This document shows, in pieces, positions 18,608 to 27,764 of a DNA stretch of 64,000 bases. Every line of letters begins with the position of its first letter. The first letter of the stretch is position 1. Made by a program: the position numbers and the translations under genes. Below the pieces are notes generated by a model that was given only the letters and a program-made list of their open reading frames with translations, ran no database searches and was not told the origin of the DNA. Source of the stretch: CAYYJR01 sp964472305 (GTDB taxonomy: Bacteria; Armatimonadota; Hebobacteria; CAIYQO01); NCBI GenBank assembly GCA_964472305.1, contig CAYYJR010000006.1, positions 111,850-175,849 on the forward strand, given 5' to 3'.

Positions 18608-19066
18608 ATGAGCATACCGATCATTCTGTTGGTGGAAGACAACCGGGACGACGAGGAACTGACACGCCTGGCGCTGGCGGAATGTAAAATCATGAATACA
18701 CTGGTCGTCGCACACGACGGCCAGGAAGCGCTGGACTGGCTCTTTTGCACGGGGCAATACGCGGATCGCATCCCCTGCGTGTTGCCGTGCGTGGTGTTGC
18801 TGGATTTAAAACTGCCGAAAATCAGCGGATTGGAGGTGCTGCAGCGCATTCGCGCGGAAGCACGCTTGCGGCGGCTGCCGGTGGTCATCCTTACTTCTTC
18901 CAAGGAGGAGACGGATCTTGTGCGTGGGTATGATTTTGGGGCAAACAGCTACATTCGCAAACCGGTTGATTACGCGCAGTTCACCAGTGCCATCCGCGAT
19001 CTGGGCATTTACTGGATGGTGTTGAACGAACCGCCGCCAGTGCTGGATGGGTGTGGAGGTGGCTGA
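18608..19066 (+). CDS. CheY-like single-domain response regulator (Rcp type)
   Basis: 152-residue receiver domain without an output domain. Acidic pocket residues are in LLVEDNRDDEELT, the phosphorylatable Asp is in VVLLDLKLPKISGLEVLQ, the Thr/Ser is in VVILTSSKEE, and the Lys is in YIRKPVDYAQF. The insert between the second helix and the Asp is typical of Rcp1-like regulators that pair with phytochrome-like kinases. ATG 18608 has GGGAGAGG at good spacing. ATG 18602, overlapping the kinase stop, is possible and adds two residues. Confidence 0.9.
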   Translation: MSIPIILLVEDNRDDEELTRLALAECKIMNTLVVAHDGQEALDWLFCTGQYADRIPCVLPCVVLLDLKLPKISGLEVLQRIRAEARLRRLPVVILTSSKEETDLVRGYDFGANSYIRKPVDYAQFTSAIRDLGIYWMVLNEPPPVLDGCGGG

Positions 19067-19235
19067 GTCGCTCTGCATGCTGCTGGTGCGCGACGAATAA
19101 GTCAATGCGTAACACGCCTGTATTGCTGTGTGTATGACGCAAGAAAGGCTTCTCACAATATGCGAACGTGCATGATGCTGAGGATGGTTTACCGGGACGA
19201 TGTGGCGCGAAATGATTTTATGGGGGGAGTCGTAT

Positions 19236-19559
19236 ATGACGCGATATGGCATGGTGATCCGAGTACGGCCGGAGAAACTGGCGGAATACAAGCGTCTGCA
19301 CGCGGCGGTCTGGCCGCAGGTGCTGCGGCGCATCTCCGCGTGCAACATCCGCAACTATTCAATTTATTTGAAAGATGATGTGCTGTTCAGCTATTGTGAA
19401 TATGTTGGTGTGGATTTCGCCGCCGATATGGCGGCGATGGCCGCCGACCCGGTGACACGGGAGTGGTGGGCACTGACTGATCCCTGCCAGCAACCTCTGG
19501 AGACGCGCGCGGATGGCGAATGGTGGGCGATGATGGAGGAGGTATTCCATTATGATTGA
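19236..19559 (+). CDS. rhaM: L-rhamnose mutarotase
   Basis: 107-residue cytoplasmic enzyme interconverting alpha and beta anomers of L-rhamnose. The hallmark N-terminus is seen: MTRYGMVIRVRPEKLAEYKR then LHAAVWPQVL with the conserved His, and the late EWWALTDPCQQPL segment. Length matches RhaM (about 104). ATG 19236 follows a GGGGGGAG ribosome site; the longer start at 19200 lacks one. It lies next to a DUF6807 gene and suggests use of rhamnose-containing plant polysaccharide. Confidence 0.93.
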   Translation: MTRYGMVIRVRPEKLAEYKRLHAAVWPQVLRRISACNIRNYSIYLKDDVLFSYCEYVGVDFAADMAAMAADPVTREWWALTDPCQQPLETRADGEWWAMMEEVFHYD

Positions 19560-19641
19560 GGTGCAACGCGTGATGAGGTAGGAAATGGGCACGGCATGGC
19601 GAAAAGGAGTGCAGTACCAGTGATGAGAAAGGGTGACGACC

Positions 19642-20751
19642 ATGTTCGTACACACGGGGAAGCATGCGCGACGTTACTGTCCGGTGATGCTGCCGGCGCA
19701 GGGGGATGCCCAGATGGTTCGTGTCCGCCTCGGTGCGGAGGAGGTATTCGGCCAGCGCGTGGGGGACGTTATCTGCTGCATTGTCGACAACGCCCCCGTA
19801 GGCGTGCAGCTCGATGCACGGGTGCTGGGGCCGGAGACGCCCGGCACACCGGCAGTGGAGTTGAACGATGACGGCAACGGCATGATCGACATTCACGTCG
19901 ATGGTTCACCATTCACGCGTTACCATTACGCCGGCGAAGGGAATCGCCCCTTCATGCACCCGGTGCTCGGCCCCGGCGGGGTGGGGGTGACGCGCGATTA
20001 TCCGATGGTTCAGGGTGTTTCCGGCGAGAGTGAAGATCACCCGCACCATCGCAGCCTGTGGACGGCGCACGGCGACGTGAATGGCCATGACGACTGGGCG
20101 GAAGGCGCGGAGATGGCGCGCATCGAGCACCGACAGTTCCTCACGCTGGCAAGCGGTCCGGTGTGCGGCCACCTCGTCGAAGCGCTCGATTGGGTATCGC
20201 CGAGTGGGGTGAAATTGATGCGCGAAGTGCGCGACATCCGCGTCTACCACACGCCCGCCGATCACCGGCTGCTCGACTGGTCAATCAAGTTATGCGCCGA
20301 TGCCGGCAATGTGCGCCTTGGTGATACAAAGGAAGGCGGCATGCTGTCCGTGCGCGTGGCCAGCACGATGGAAGGGAGCAAAGGCGGCGCTATCGAGAAC
20401 GCCTGGGGCGCGGTGGGCGAGGCGGAGTGCTGGGGCAAATCCGCCGCGTGGTGCGACTATTCCGGGTTGGTGAAGAGTGAGCACGTCGGCATTGCTATCT
20501 TCGATGGGCGTGACAATCCCGGCTTCCCCACGCCGTGGCACGTCCGCGACTACGGTTTGATGACCGCCAATACCTTCGGCCGCCGTGCCTTTCAGGATGA
20601 TAATCCGGCCGTCAACGGCGAACTTGTCATCCAGGATGGCGCCAGTTTGACATTCAAGTATCGCGTCTTCATTCATGCCGGCGATGCCAGCCAGGCCGAT
20701 GTCGCTGGACGGTATCTCGACTTCGCCTATCCACCCGTTGTGGTGGAGTGA
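19642..20751 (+). CDS. PmoA-family (DUF6807) protein
   Basis: 369-residue protein with the family hallmark HPHHRSLWTAHGDVNG around residue 130 and matching C-terminal segments (TPWHVRDYGLMTANTFGRR). The family is annotated as methane-oxygenase PmoA, but it is widespread in polysaccharide-degrading bacteria and its activity is not established. ATG 19642 is preceded by GAGAAAGGG; an in-frame GTG three codons earlier is less likely. Probably co-transcribed with the mutarotase gene. Confidence 0.85.
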   Translation: MFVHTGKHARRYCPVMLPAQGDAQMVRVRLGAEEVFGQRVGDVICCIVDNAPVGVQLDARVLGPETPGTPAVELNDDGNGMIDIHVDGSPFTRYHYAGEGNRPFMHPVLGPGGVGVTRDYPMVQGVSGESEDHPHHRSLWTAHGDVNGHDDWAEGAEMARIEHRQFLTLASGPVCGHLVEALDWVSPSGVKLMREVRDIRVYHTPADHRLLDWSIKLCADAGNVRLGDTKEGGMLSVRVASTMEGSKGGAIENAWGAVGEAECWGKSAAWCDYSGLVKSEHVGIAIFDGRDNPGFPTPWHVRDYGLMTANTFGRRAFQDDNPAVNGELVIQDGASLTFKYRVFIHAGDASQADVAGRYLDFAYPPVVVE

Positions 20752-20837
20752 CGAGTAACCTGTGATGAGTCGCGTGGCAAGTGTATCATCAAGCCTGGTG
20801 CTTGAGCCGGCTATCCAATGCGGATTGATTGCGGACG

Positions 20838-23800
20838 TTATTCATCCTTCAGCTTCAGCTTGTATTCTTGCGCCACCTGCGCGGCTTGTTGAGCGGCGTC
20901 GCTGTTGGGAAATTTCTCCACCAGCAGGCGCAGGGTGCGTTCGGCAGCGGTCAGATCGCCGGTGAGCGCGCTGCAGCGGGCCATCTGCAGGATAGAGCGT
21001 GAGTACCACGGTTCCAGCGGATTGGCGGCTACCGCGGCATAATTGGTGATAGCGTCCGGGTATGCCTTTTCCGCAAAGAAAGCCTGCGCCAGTGTGTATT
21101 GCGCCTCCGGCTGCACGTTCTTCGCGCGTTCCACCGCGGGGGCATCCTTCGACTCCGCAAGCTGCGCGCACAGTGCGAGCGCTTTTTGCAGGTCGCCGCG
21201 GGCGGTGGTGTATTGCTTCATTGCCAGCGCGGTGCGGCCAGCGCCCAGCGCGGCATCCGCCGCCAGCGTGCCGGCGGGTAGTTTCGCCGTATATTGCAGA
21301 TAGCTTTCGCGCGCGGCGAGAAACTGGTCTCCTCCCAGATTCTCCAGCGCCTGTGCCTTCCAGAACAGGCTGTCCCCGGCGAATTCGCTGGTCGGGAAAT
21401 TGAGGGGTACTTTGCCAAACGCGGTGGCCGCGGTGGCGAAATCTTTGGCGTTAAACGCGCAGACACCCAGCTTATAGGTAGCCGACGGCGTCAATTTATT
21501 ATCTGCTCCCAGGAATGCCAGCGCGCGGGTGTAGGCGCGGATTGCCTCGGTGTTATTCTGCTGCTCAACCCAGTAGTCACCCACGCGATACAGGCTGTCA
21601 CCGGCTAGCGGGCTCTTCGGAAACAACTCGGGCAACTTCAGGAACTGTGCGTTCGCCTGCTCCGGTTTGCCCATATCGCGATAAGCCCAGGCGATGGCGT
21701 AGGCGGCCTGATCGGCCAGTGTCGCGGTCGCCGGCACCTTGCTGTACGCATCGATGGCCTGCTGATAGTTTTTCTGGTCGTTCAGTGCATTCCCCAGCCG
21801 ATAGGCGGCGTCGGGTGCCAGGGCGTGGGTGGGGAATTTCGTCAGCATTTCCTGGTAGGCGGCTTGTGCGACCGCGCGGTCGGGTATGGCCTCCGCGGCG
21901 CGGGCGATGCCCATCTCCGCCTCCGGCGCCAGCTTGAATGCGGGGAATTTCTCGACCACGCCGCGATAGGCGGCGATAGCCGCAGTCCAGTCTTTCCGCG
22001 TTTCCGCAATCCACCCGCAGCTCATCAGTGCGTCGGGCGCCAGCGGTGAGGCCGGGCAATTCTGTACCACATGCTGGTAGGCATCCAGCGCTTCCACATA
22101 TTGCTGCGTGCCCACGCAGGCATCACCCAGCAGGATGTAGCGTTCACCCATATCCCGCTGCTTATCCGCCAAATCTTTTGCCGGTGCCGGCAACGCCACC
22201 AGCGCACGGGCGCTGTCTCGTGCTTCGATAAACCGTTTGGTATCCAGGCAAGCCTGTGTCAATTCGCGTTGCGCCGCCAGCATCAAGTCATTCGTCCTGG
22301 CGCCGGCGAGTGCCTGCCGGTAATACGGGATGGCGTCCGCGTCGCGATCTTGCCGCACCAGTGCGGCAGCGGCCAGGTACGCGGCCTTGGCCGGCAGATC
22401 GTCGGTAGCTTTGCCGTCGAGCACCTTCTGCGCCGCCGACTGCGCGTCTTTATAGCGCCCCGCGAGGTAATAGGCCTGCGCCAGCTTCAGATTGACATTC
22501 CATGCCGTGGAACCGTTGGGCAGCCCGAGGGCGACCTTTTCTAATTCCGGCACCGACATGTTGGTGGTCTGGCGTGTAATGCCGGGCACTATCTCGCTCG
22601 CTTCACGGGCGTTGGGCCATTTATCCTGAATCTCCTTGAAGGCGGCGACCGCACTGGTGCGCGCGGTGACGTCGCCGCGATTTGCGAGTTCTTCGTAGCA
22701 GAGCGCAATGAGCAGCGTGGCGCGCGGCGCCTGACCGTGTGCGGCACCGGCGAGGGTCAGGAAGCGGCGGAATGCGTTGATGGCCTCCGTAAAACCGCGT
22801 GCCTCTTTGTTGATCGTCCCCTGTTGATACCAGCTATTACCCAGCCAGTACATCGCCTGCGGTGCCAGCTCCGCTGCGGCTTTGACACCTGCGACGGCGG
22901 TGTAATCCGCCGCGGCCTCGGTGAAGCGTCCGGCGTTGTAATAGGCATGTCCGCGCTGCAGACGCATCTGCGCCGCCTGCGCCGTTGTGGGATCACAACC
23001 TTCCAGCGCCCGGGTATAAGTGACTGCCGCCTGCAGGTCGTTGTGCTGGTCGCTATATGTCTCAGCCAGCGAGATCAGCGCGTCGATCCGGGTGGCGGGG
23101 ACGGTCTTCTCGGCGTCGATCACCACGGAAAGCAGTTGCGTGGCACGGCTGAAGTCGGCAGCCTGCACTACGGCGTCTTTTCCGTCGCGGGCGCGCCCGG
23201 CGTAGGCCAATGCCAGTGCATAGGTGGCTTCATTGCCGCCAATGGCATCTTTATATTGCGTGGTCAGGCGTTCCAGCGCGGTGATGGCGGTGGCGTAATC
23301 CGACTGGTCCAGGCTGATCATGCCGATGGAATACAAGCTCCACGGCGCCAACTGGTGCGTCGGGGCGCCGTCCACCACCTTGCGGTATTCCGGCAGCGCG
23401 TCGGCACTCTTCCCTTGCTTGAACAAGCTCTGCGCCAGCCAGTACCGACTGCGCGCGCTCAGGTCGGCGTTGCCTTCCGCCAGTTTCGCACAGGCGGCAT
23501 AGGATCGCGCGGCTTGGGTGAACGTTCCCTGCTGAAAATAACAGTCGCCCATCTGGAAATACGCATCGGCGCGCAGGCCGGCAAATTCGGGAGCAGTGGT
23601 TTTGTCGATTACCTGCGCGAAGGCGGCCAACGCCTGGTCGAGTTGCTGTTGCTGGCGATAACAGCGTCCGAGCATGAAGGCGGCGTCGCGGACGCGCGTA
23701 TCGGCGGGATAGGCGGCGAGAAACTTTTTCAGTTCCGTGATGGCTTGCGTGGTATTGCCGGTGGTGACCAGTTGTTTGGCGATGGCAAACGACTGGTCGG

Positions 23801-23885
23801 CGGCAGTTACTGCTCGCACAGCCGGCGCGGCGAGCAGGCACAGCGCCAGCAGTATGGCGCAATGAATCTGAGTCGACTGACGCAT
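20838..23885 (-). CDS. Very large secreted TPR protein
   Basis: 1015-residue protein with a signal peptide (LLALCLLAAPAVRAVTAADQ) and then TPR-like helical pairs almost end to end, about 25 by eye. Recurring units look like DAAFMLGRCYRQQQQLDQAL and DAYFQMGDCYFQQGTFTQA. The style matches YbgF/outer-membrane-lipoprotein TPRs (tetratricopeptides with PADT, PNSDAAQQA spacers). It is the third gene of the TonB-like / SUMF1-like operon, 16 bases after the SUMF1 gene. ATG 23885 has GGAG six bases upstream. Likely a periplasmic scaffold; no enzymatic domain is seen. Confidence 0.9.
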   Translation of the reverse strand: MRQSTQIHCAILLALCLLAAPAVRAVTAADQSFAIAKQLVTTGNTTQAITELKKFLAAYPADTRVRDAAFMLGRCYRQQQQLDQALAAFAQVIDKTTAPEFAGLRADAYFQMGDCYFQQGTFTQAARSYAACAKLAEGNADLSARSRYWLAQSLFKQGKSADALPEYRKVVDGAPTHQLAPWSLYSIGMISLDQSDYATAITALERLTTQYKDAIGGNEATYALALAYAGRARDGKDAVVQAADFSRATQLLSVVIDAEKTVPATRIDALISLAETYSDQHNDLQAAVTYTRALEGCDPTTAQAAQMRLQRGHAYYNAGRFTEAAADYTAVAGVKAAAELAPQAMYWLGNSWYQQGTINKEARGFTEAINAFRRFLTLAGAAHGQAPRATLLIALCYEELANRGDVTARTSAVAAFKEIQDKWPNAREASEIVPGITRQTTNMSVPELEKVALGLPNGSTAWNVNLKLAQAYYLAGRYKDAQSAAQKVLDGKATDDLPAKAAYLAAAALVRQDRDADAIPYYRQALAGARTNDLMLAAQRELTQACLDTKRFIEARDSARALVALPAPAKDLADKQRDMGERYILLGDACVGTQQYVEALDAYQHVVQNCPASPLAPDALMSCGWIAETRKDWTAAIAAYRGVVEKFPAFKLAPEAEMGIARAAEAIPDRAVAQAAYQEMLTKFPTHALAPDAAYRLGNALNDQKNYQQAIDAYSKVPATATLADQAAYAIAWAYRDMGKPEQANAQFLKLPELFPKSPLAGDSLYRVGDYWVEQQNNTEAIRAYTRALAFLGADNKLTPSATYKLGVCAFNAKDFATAATAFGKVPLNFPTSEFAGDSLFWKAQALENLGGDQFLAARESYLQYTAKLPAGTLAADAALGAGRTALAMKQYTTARGDLQKALALCAQLAESKDAPAVERAKNVQPEAQYTLAQAFFAEKAYPDAITNYAAVAANPLEPWYSRSILQMARCSALTGDLTAAERTLRLLVEKFPNSDAAQQAAQVAQEYKLKLKDE

Positions 23886-23901
23886 CGTGAGCTCCATTTT
23901 C

Positions 23902-24786
23902 TTACCGATCCTGTTTCGACTCGGCGGCGGCGCAGCGGAAGCCCCCGTCATCGTGATAGGTTGCGTCGGGGGAGTCGCGGTGGCGCGAGGCGCTGCGCAC
24001 GGTGAGATTGGAACTGCCCCAGGTGCCGCCGCGCAGCACGTGAAATTCACCCAGTTCTGGACCTTGCGGATTCTTTGCCGGCGAGTATGCGTAATAATCG
24101 GGGGCGTACCAATCCTGGCACCACTCCCACACGTTGCCCGCCAGGTCGCGCACGCCATACGGACTGTTGCTGTCGGGATACGTACCCGCCGGCGTGGTGC
24201 GCTTCCCTTGAAATCCGCCGCCGATGGGATTGGTATCCATGTAGCTGTTGCACTTTTCGTTGTTCCACTCGTTGCCCCACGGAAAGCGGCGGCCATCGGG
24301 ACCGCGTGCGGCTTTTTCCCATTCCGCCTCGGTCGGCAACCGCACCCCCGCCCATTTCGTGTAGGCGACCGCGTCATCCCAGGAGGCATTTACCATCGGG
24401 TAGGTGTCGTCCGCCTTCAGCCATTTGGGGATGTCCGGCATCTTGCGCATGGTTTCCGTGCAGAATTTGCGGTATTGTCCGATGGTCACTTCGTCCTGGT
24501 AGATCCAGTAGCCGTCCAGGTAGACTTTGTGCTGTGGTTGTTCGTCGGCAAACCACTCGGGTTTCAACCCGTCCTTCCACTGCAGCACCTCGATCAGGTC
24601 GTTCGCGCTGGTGCCCATGAGAAAGTCGCCGGCGGGGATGAAGATCATCACCGCGCCGTCTTTGGGATTAATGCGGGTTTTGGCCGGCGCTGGCGCGGCG
24701 TTCAGGTGTGACAGGCATGCCAGCGCCAATCCGAGCAGCAGCAGGCTGCGACACCATGCATGATAACATAGTAGACACTGACTCAT
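23902..24786 (-). CDS. Secreted formylglycine-generating-enzyme-like (SUMF1/FGE-sulfatase domain) protein
   Basis: 294-residue protein with a signal peptide (about 1-30) and one FGE-sulfatase domain: FIPAGDFLMGTSANDL at the start, RLPTEAEWEKAARGPDGRRF in the middle, DLAGNVWEWCQDWY and LRGGTWGSS near the end. True FGE oxidises a sulfatase Cys to formylglycine and needs a Cys pair near the C-terminus. Here only the WCQDWY cysteine and a late RCAAA are evident. No sulfatase is nearby, so a structural or non-canonical role as in GldK/PorK relatives is likely. ATGA overlap with the TonB-like gene. Confidence 0.88.
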   Translation of the reverse strand: MSQCLLCYHAWCRSLLLLGLALACLSHLNAAPAPAKTRINPKDGAVMIFIPAGDFLMGTSANDLIEVLQWKDGLKPEWFADEQPQHKVYLDGYWIYQDEVTIGQYRKFCTETMRKMPDIPKWLKADDTYPMVNASWDDAVAYTKWAGVRLPTEAEWEKAARGPDGRRFPWGNEWNNEKCNSYMDTNPIGGGFQGKRTTPAGTYPDSNSPYGVRDLAGNVWEWCQDWYAPDYYAYSPAKNPQGPELGEFHVLRGGTWGSSNLTVRSASRHRDSPDATYHDDGGFRCAAAESKQDR

Positions 24787-26858
24787 AATGGTTTCGCCTC
24801 CGGCTCTTTACCCTTCTCAAAACGTATCTGGAGCTTGACCACGCTCGACACCGGTTTGCCGTGATCCATCGCCGGTTGAAACTGCCATTTGCGCGCAGTG
24901 CGAATAGCCTCGTTGTCCAGCACGTCGCAGTTCGAACGTTTGGCGAATTCGACTTTCTCCACCGTACCCGCACTGCTGACGGTGATGGCGACAATGACCG
25001 TGCCTTGCAATCCTTCCTTGGCAGCCAGGCTCGGATAAAGGGGTGTCGGGCCTTCTACGGCGACGGCGTTGTAGGTGACGCCGGTGGGTTGGTGACCGTT
25101 GCCGCCCGTGCCGCCGCCGTTGCCGCCCCGTCCGGGACGATCCGCCCAATCCGTACCGCTGCCTCGCGCCGCGCCGTTTTGCCCGCCCAGTGAACTGCCG
25201 CTGCCGTTGCGCGTGGTGGTACCGTGGCCGAAGGGGCCGGTCGGGATGCCGCCACCACCGCCGGAGGCAATGGCGGCACGACCGGTGCCTGCACCGCTGC
25301 CGGTGCCCGGTCGCACGCCTGCAGCGTTGCCGGCAGGACCGGCGATACCGCTGCCCGTGCCGCCGCCACCGCCGTTAGCGGGTCCGCTACCAATGCCGTC
25401 ACCATTGCCGGGTCCGACGGGCATACGGGCGATGGTACCGCCATGACGCCTGCCGCCGGGACGATCGGCCCAGTTGCCGTCGCCCACGTCGCCACCCGTG
25501 CCCAATACGGGGAGGAGGCCGCCGCCGCTGCTGCTCGGACCGCGTCCGCCGGCGAAAGGCGAGATGCCGTCGCCCGGGACGCCGCCGCTACCTGTGCCGC
25601 CGCGCCCACCCGGCACGCCGGGCAGACCAGGCCGCGCGCCAGTCGCATTGCCGATAGCGCCGGAAAAGCCGCCTCCTCCTCCGCCGTTGCCGAAGGCTGC
25701 AGCAGGAGTCATCTGTGCGAATCCGCTGTTTCTGCGGTGCCCGCTGCCACTGTTGTCCGGGCGATCCGCCCAGTTGCCGCTGCCGTTGCCGTAACCGCCA
25801 CCGGAGCCTAACGCATTCACGCCGCCGCCGGAGCCGGTCATCACCCGCCCGCCAGGCACCAGCGCATACCCGCCACCTCCGCCACCCCCGCCGCCACCCG
25901 CGCGACCGGCTGATGCGCCGGACATCCCCGGCAGCACGGTAATCGCACCTGCTACGGGACCGCCGCCGTCGTCGCCGCCGGACATGCCGCTCCCGGATGG
26001 CGGGCCGGAGAGCATGCGTCCCAGCAATCCGCTGCCGCGTCCGCCACCGCCGGGACGATCCGCCCAGTCGCCGCGTCCGCCGCCGCCTGCCGCCAGGGTG
26101 GGCAATCCGCCGCCTCCGCCAATGCCACGGCTTGCCGTATACTGTCCCGTGCCGCCACCCGGCAGTGTGCCCATTCCGGCTCCGGCACCGGCTCGCGTTG
26201 CCGATCCGCCGGGCATACCCAGGCTGACGCCGGTGGCGTTGCCGATGGCGCCGGAGGGTCCGCCCACGCCGTTGCCGTCACCGGCATCCGGTCCCGTGGC
26301 TTGCCAACGGCGCACTGTCCCGGTGCTCTGCCGTCTCTCCGTGCCGGGACGATCCGCCCATTCGCCGGCTGGGCGCGCGGCATCCTGACCGAAGGCTGGA
26401 CGTTCGGCGAACTCACGGCGCGCGAGATGCGGTGCGCCCAGCGGGGTGTTGGGTTGTTTAGCCGCGAAGTGCTCACGTACCCGCGCCGGTTCCGTCTGTT
26501 TCGGCTGTAATGCCGTGGCGGGTTTGACCGTGTCAGCCGTCAGCTTTTCCGGTGGGGCTTTCGCGATGGTCGAGGTGACCGGCGCCGCAGCCGGTTTCGG
26601 CTTTAGTGGGGTAGGAATGGGTGGCGTCGGTTTGACCACGGCCTTCGTCGGTTGCGTTTTCGCCGTGATCGAGCGTTCGGAACGCTCAATCACCTTTTTG
26701 CGTGGCAGCGGTTTGGGGGGGTCTTCAAACTTGATGGCGATGAGTCCCGCATCGCGGGAAGGCAGTGTGGGAGCAGGCATGGTGAGTAACACCATGATGA
26801 ATATCAGGTGTGCGATGATCGAGATTGGCAGCCAGACCAGGTAAAAGTGTTTCTCCAT
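24783..26858 (-). CDS. TonB-family protein with large Gly-rich WADRP repeat region
   Basis: 691-residue protein. The N-terminus resembles TonB: a membrane helix at about residues 7-27 and a Pro/Lys-rich stretch at 45-120. Residues 167-575 are an extraordinary Gly/Ser/Asn-rich region with five WADRP motifs (Trp at 167, 265, 363, 463, 571). Residues about 603-683 form a TonB C-terminal domain (TPLYPSLAAKEGLQGTVIVA, then WQFQPAMDHG). Such a long Gly-rich linker replaces the usual Pro-rich one. It heads an operon with the SUMF1-like and TPR genes; no ExbB/ExbD accompanies it. Confidence 0.9.
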   Translation of the reverse strand: MEKHFYLVWLPISIIAHLIFIMVLLTMPAPTLPSRDAGLIAIKFEDPPKPLPRKKVIERSERSITAKTQPTKAVVKPTPPIPTPLKPKPAAAPVTSTIAKAPPEKLTADTVKPATALQPKQTEPARVREHFAAKQPNTPLGAPHLARREFAERPAFGQDAARPAGEWADRPGTERRQSTGTVRRWQATGPDAGDGNGVGGPSGAIGNATGVSLGMPGGSATRAGAGAGMGTLPGGGTGQYTASRGIGGGGGLPTLAAGGGGRGDWADRPGGGGRGSGLLGRMLSGPPSGSGMSGGDDGGGPVAGAITVLPGMSGASAGRAGGGGGGGGGGYALVPGGRVMTGSGGGVNALGSGGGYGNGSGNWADRPDNSGSGHRRNSGFAQMTPAAAFGNGGGGGGFSGAIGNATGARPGLPGVPGGRGGTGSGGVPGDGISPFAGGRGPSSSGGGLLPVLGTGGDVGDGNWADRPGGRRHGGTIARMPVGPGNGDGIGSGPANGGGGGTGSGIAGPAGNAAGVRPGTGSGAGTGRAAIASGGGGGIPTGPFGHGTTTRNGSGSSLGGQNGAARGSGTDWADRPGRGGNGGGTGGNGHQPTGVTYNAVAVEGPTPLYPSLAAKEGLQGTVIVAITVSSAGTVEKVEFAKRSNCDVLDNEAIRTARKWQFQPAMDHGKPVSSVVKLQIRFEKGKEPEAKPL
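25146..26360 (-). repeat. Five diverged ~300-bp repeats encoding WADRP/Gly-rich units
   Basis: Trp codons of the WADRP motif occur at 26360, 26066, 25772, 25472 and 25148 (first base, minus strand), giving periods of 294, 294, 300 and 324 bases. On the plus strand each is marked by a close variant of GGGACGATCCGCCCA. A second landmark, GAIGNATG or a relative, follows each of the first four at about 35-45 residues. Confidence 0.88.
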
Positions 26859-27042
26859 GCGTAGTGTATTGTACCATTATCCTGGAGAGGATTGCGATCC
26901 TACTGCAGATATTGACACCACCGGCATTGGAAAGTTGCGTTGGGGTTCGTAGGGAGAGCGTCGTTTCTCGAACACGGGCGGGAACAATCCGCGCGTTTGG
27001 ACCGTCATACAGGTTAATCTCGTGAAATGGAGGAGCGCACAG

Positions 27043-27675
27043 ATGCATACCGCTACGGATGCACGGTCATCATTCTATGTGACGACCTTCTTTACGGCAG
27101 GAGCGCTCGCGGTTGCGCTTGCTGCCTGTGGACTGTTGGTACTCGCCGGCAACCATCGCCCTGCCGCCGGATCGCCGCGCGCCGGCACAATGAACGCTAC
27201 AGCCGGCGCGCCAGTCCCGTCGCTGCCGATTGTTCGAAAACCGGTTATCAAAGCGACGCTGCAAGTACCGGCGCGCATGGTGGTCGATCCATTTATTGGT
27301 GGACCGAAGAAAATCAGCATGATAGTGACGGATCGTCCAGCAGCACCACCTCCTGTCATCGCTTGTTACGACATGCCGGCGGTAATGCCGTCATCGAGCA
27401 TCAATGTATACAGTGATACTTTTCAGCCACCGAAAACTCGACCGCTGCTGCCGGCTCCTGCTCGTTGCGCGGGTATTCTGTATAACGAACAGACCGGCCA
27501 GGTGGTCGCCCTGGTGGAAGACCGGCGTGGCGAAACGCATACCCTCTGCGTGGGCAACACGTTGTTCCAGTATCACGTGCATGCCATCACCCCCGATGCG
27601 GTGTGTTTGCTGGACGATGCGGGCATGCTGTTGACGTTGCCGCTGCAACCGGCGGATACGCCGCGCATGCTGTGA
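27043..27675 (+). CDS. PilP/GspC-like membrane protein
   Basis: 210-residue protein with one N-terminal membrane helix (about residues 14-36), a Pro-rich linker, and a C-terminal domain of about 70 residues. In it CAGILYNEQTGQVVALVEDR is followed by the VGNTLFQYHVHAITPDAVCL segment, the pattern of the HR/PilP domain of GspC and PilP. Those proteins link inner-membrane platforms to secretins in type II secretion or type IV pili. No other secretion gene is adjacent. ATG 27043 is chosen because GGAGG lies just upstream; the GTG at 27022 lacks one. Confidence 0.72.
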   Translation: MHTATDARSSFYVTTFFTAGALAVALAACGLLVLAGNHRPAAGSPRAGTMNATAGAPVPSLPIVRKPVIKATLQVPARMVVDPFIGGPKKISMIVTDRPAAPPPVIACYDMPAVMPSSSINVYSDTFQPPKTRPLLPAPARCAGILYNEQTGQVVALVEDRRGETHTLCVGNTLFQYHVHAITPDAVCLLDDAGMLLTLPLQPADTPRML

Positions 27676-27724
27676 TACTGGACACCGTGGATGTTGCGCC
27701 TCGTATGCACGCGTACATTTCGGG

Positions 27725-27730
27725 TATAAT
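27725..27730 (+). promoter_or_regulatory. Candidate -10 element
   Basis: A consensus TATAAT 34 bases before the start of the AMIN-NAGPA gene. The -35 position (about 27702-27707) is poor, so this is tentative. Confidence 0.4.
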
Positions 27731-27764
27731 GCAGGCAAGTTCTCAGGCGAGGAGCGATTTACTC

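Noticed and set aside
22737..24005. 422-codon open frame on the plus strand
   Set aside because: It is the reverse-complement shadow of the TPR protein gene; composition is unlike real proteins here and there is no ribosome site.
23886..24389. Upstream extension of the large TPR gene
   Set aside because: The extra 168 codons are Arg/Pro-rich noise inside the SUMF1-like gene; the true start with signal peptide and GGAG is at 23885.
25055..25811. Several long open frames in other frames of the Gly-rich region
   Set aside because: GC-rich repeat DNA keeps all frames open; only the minus-strand TonB frame has coherent N- and C-terminal domains.
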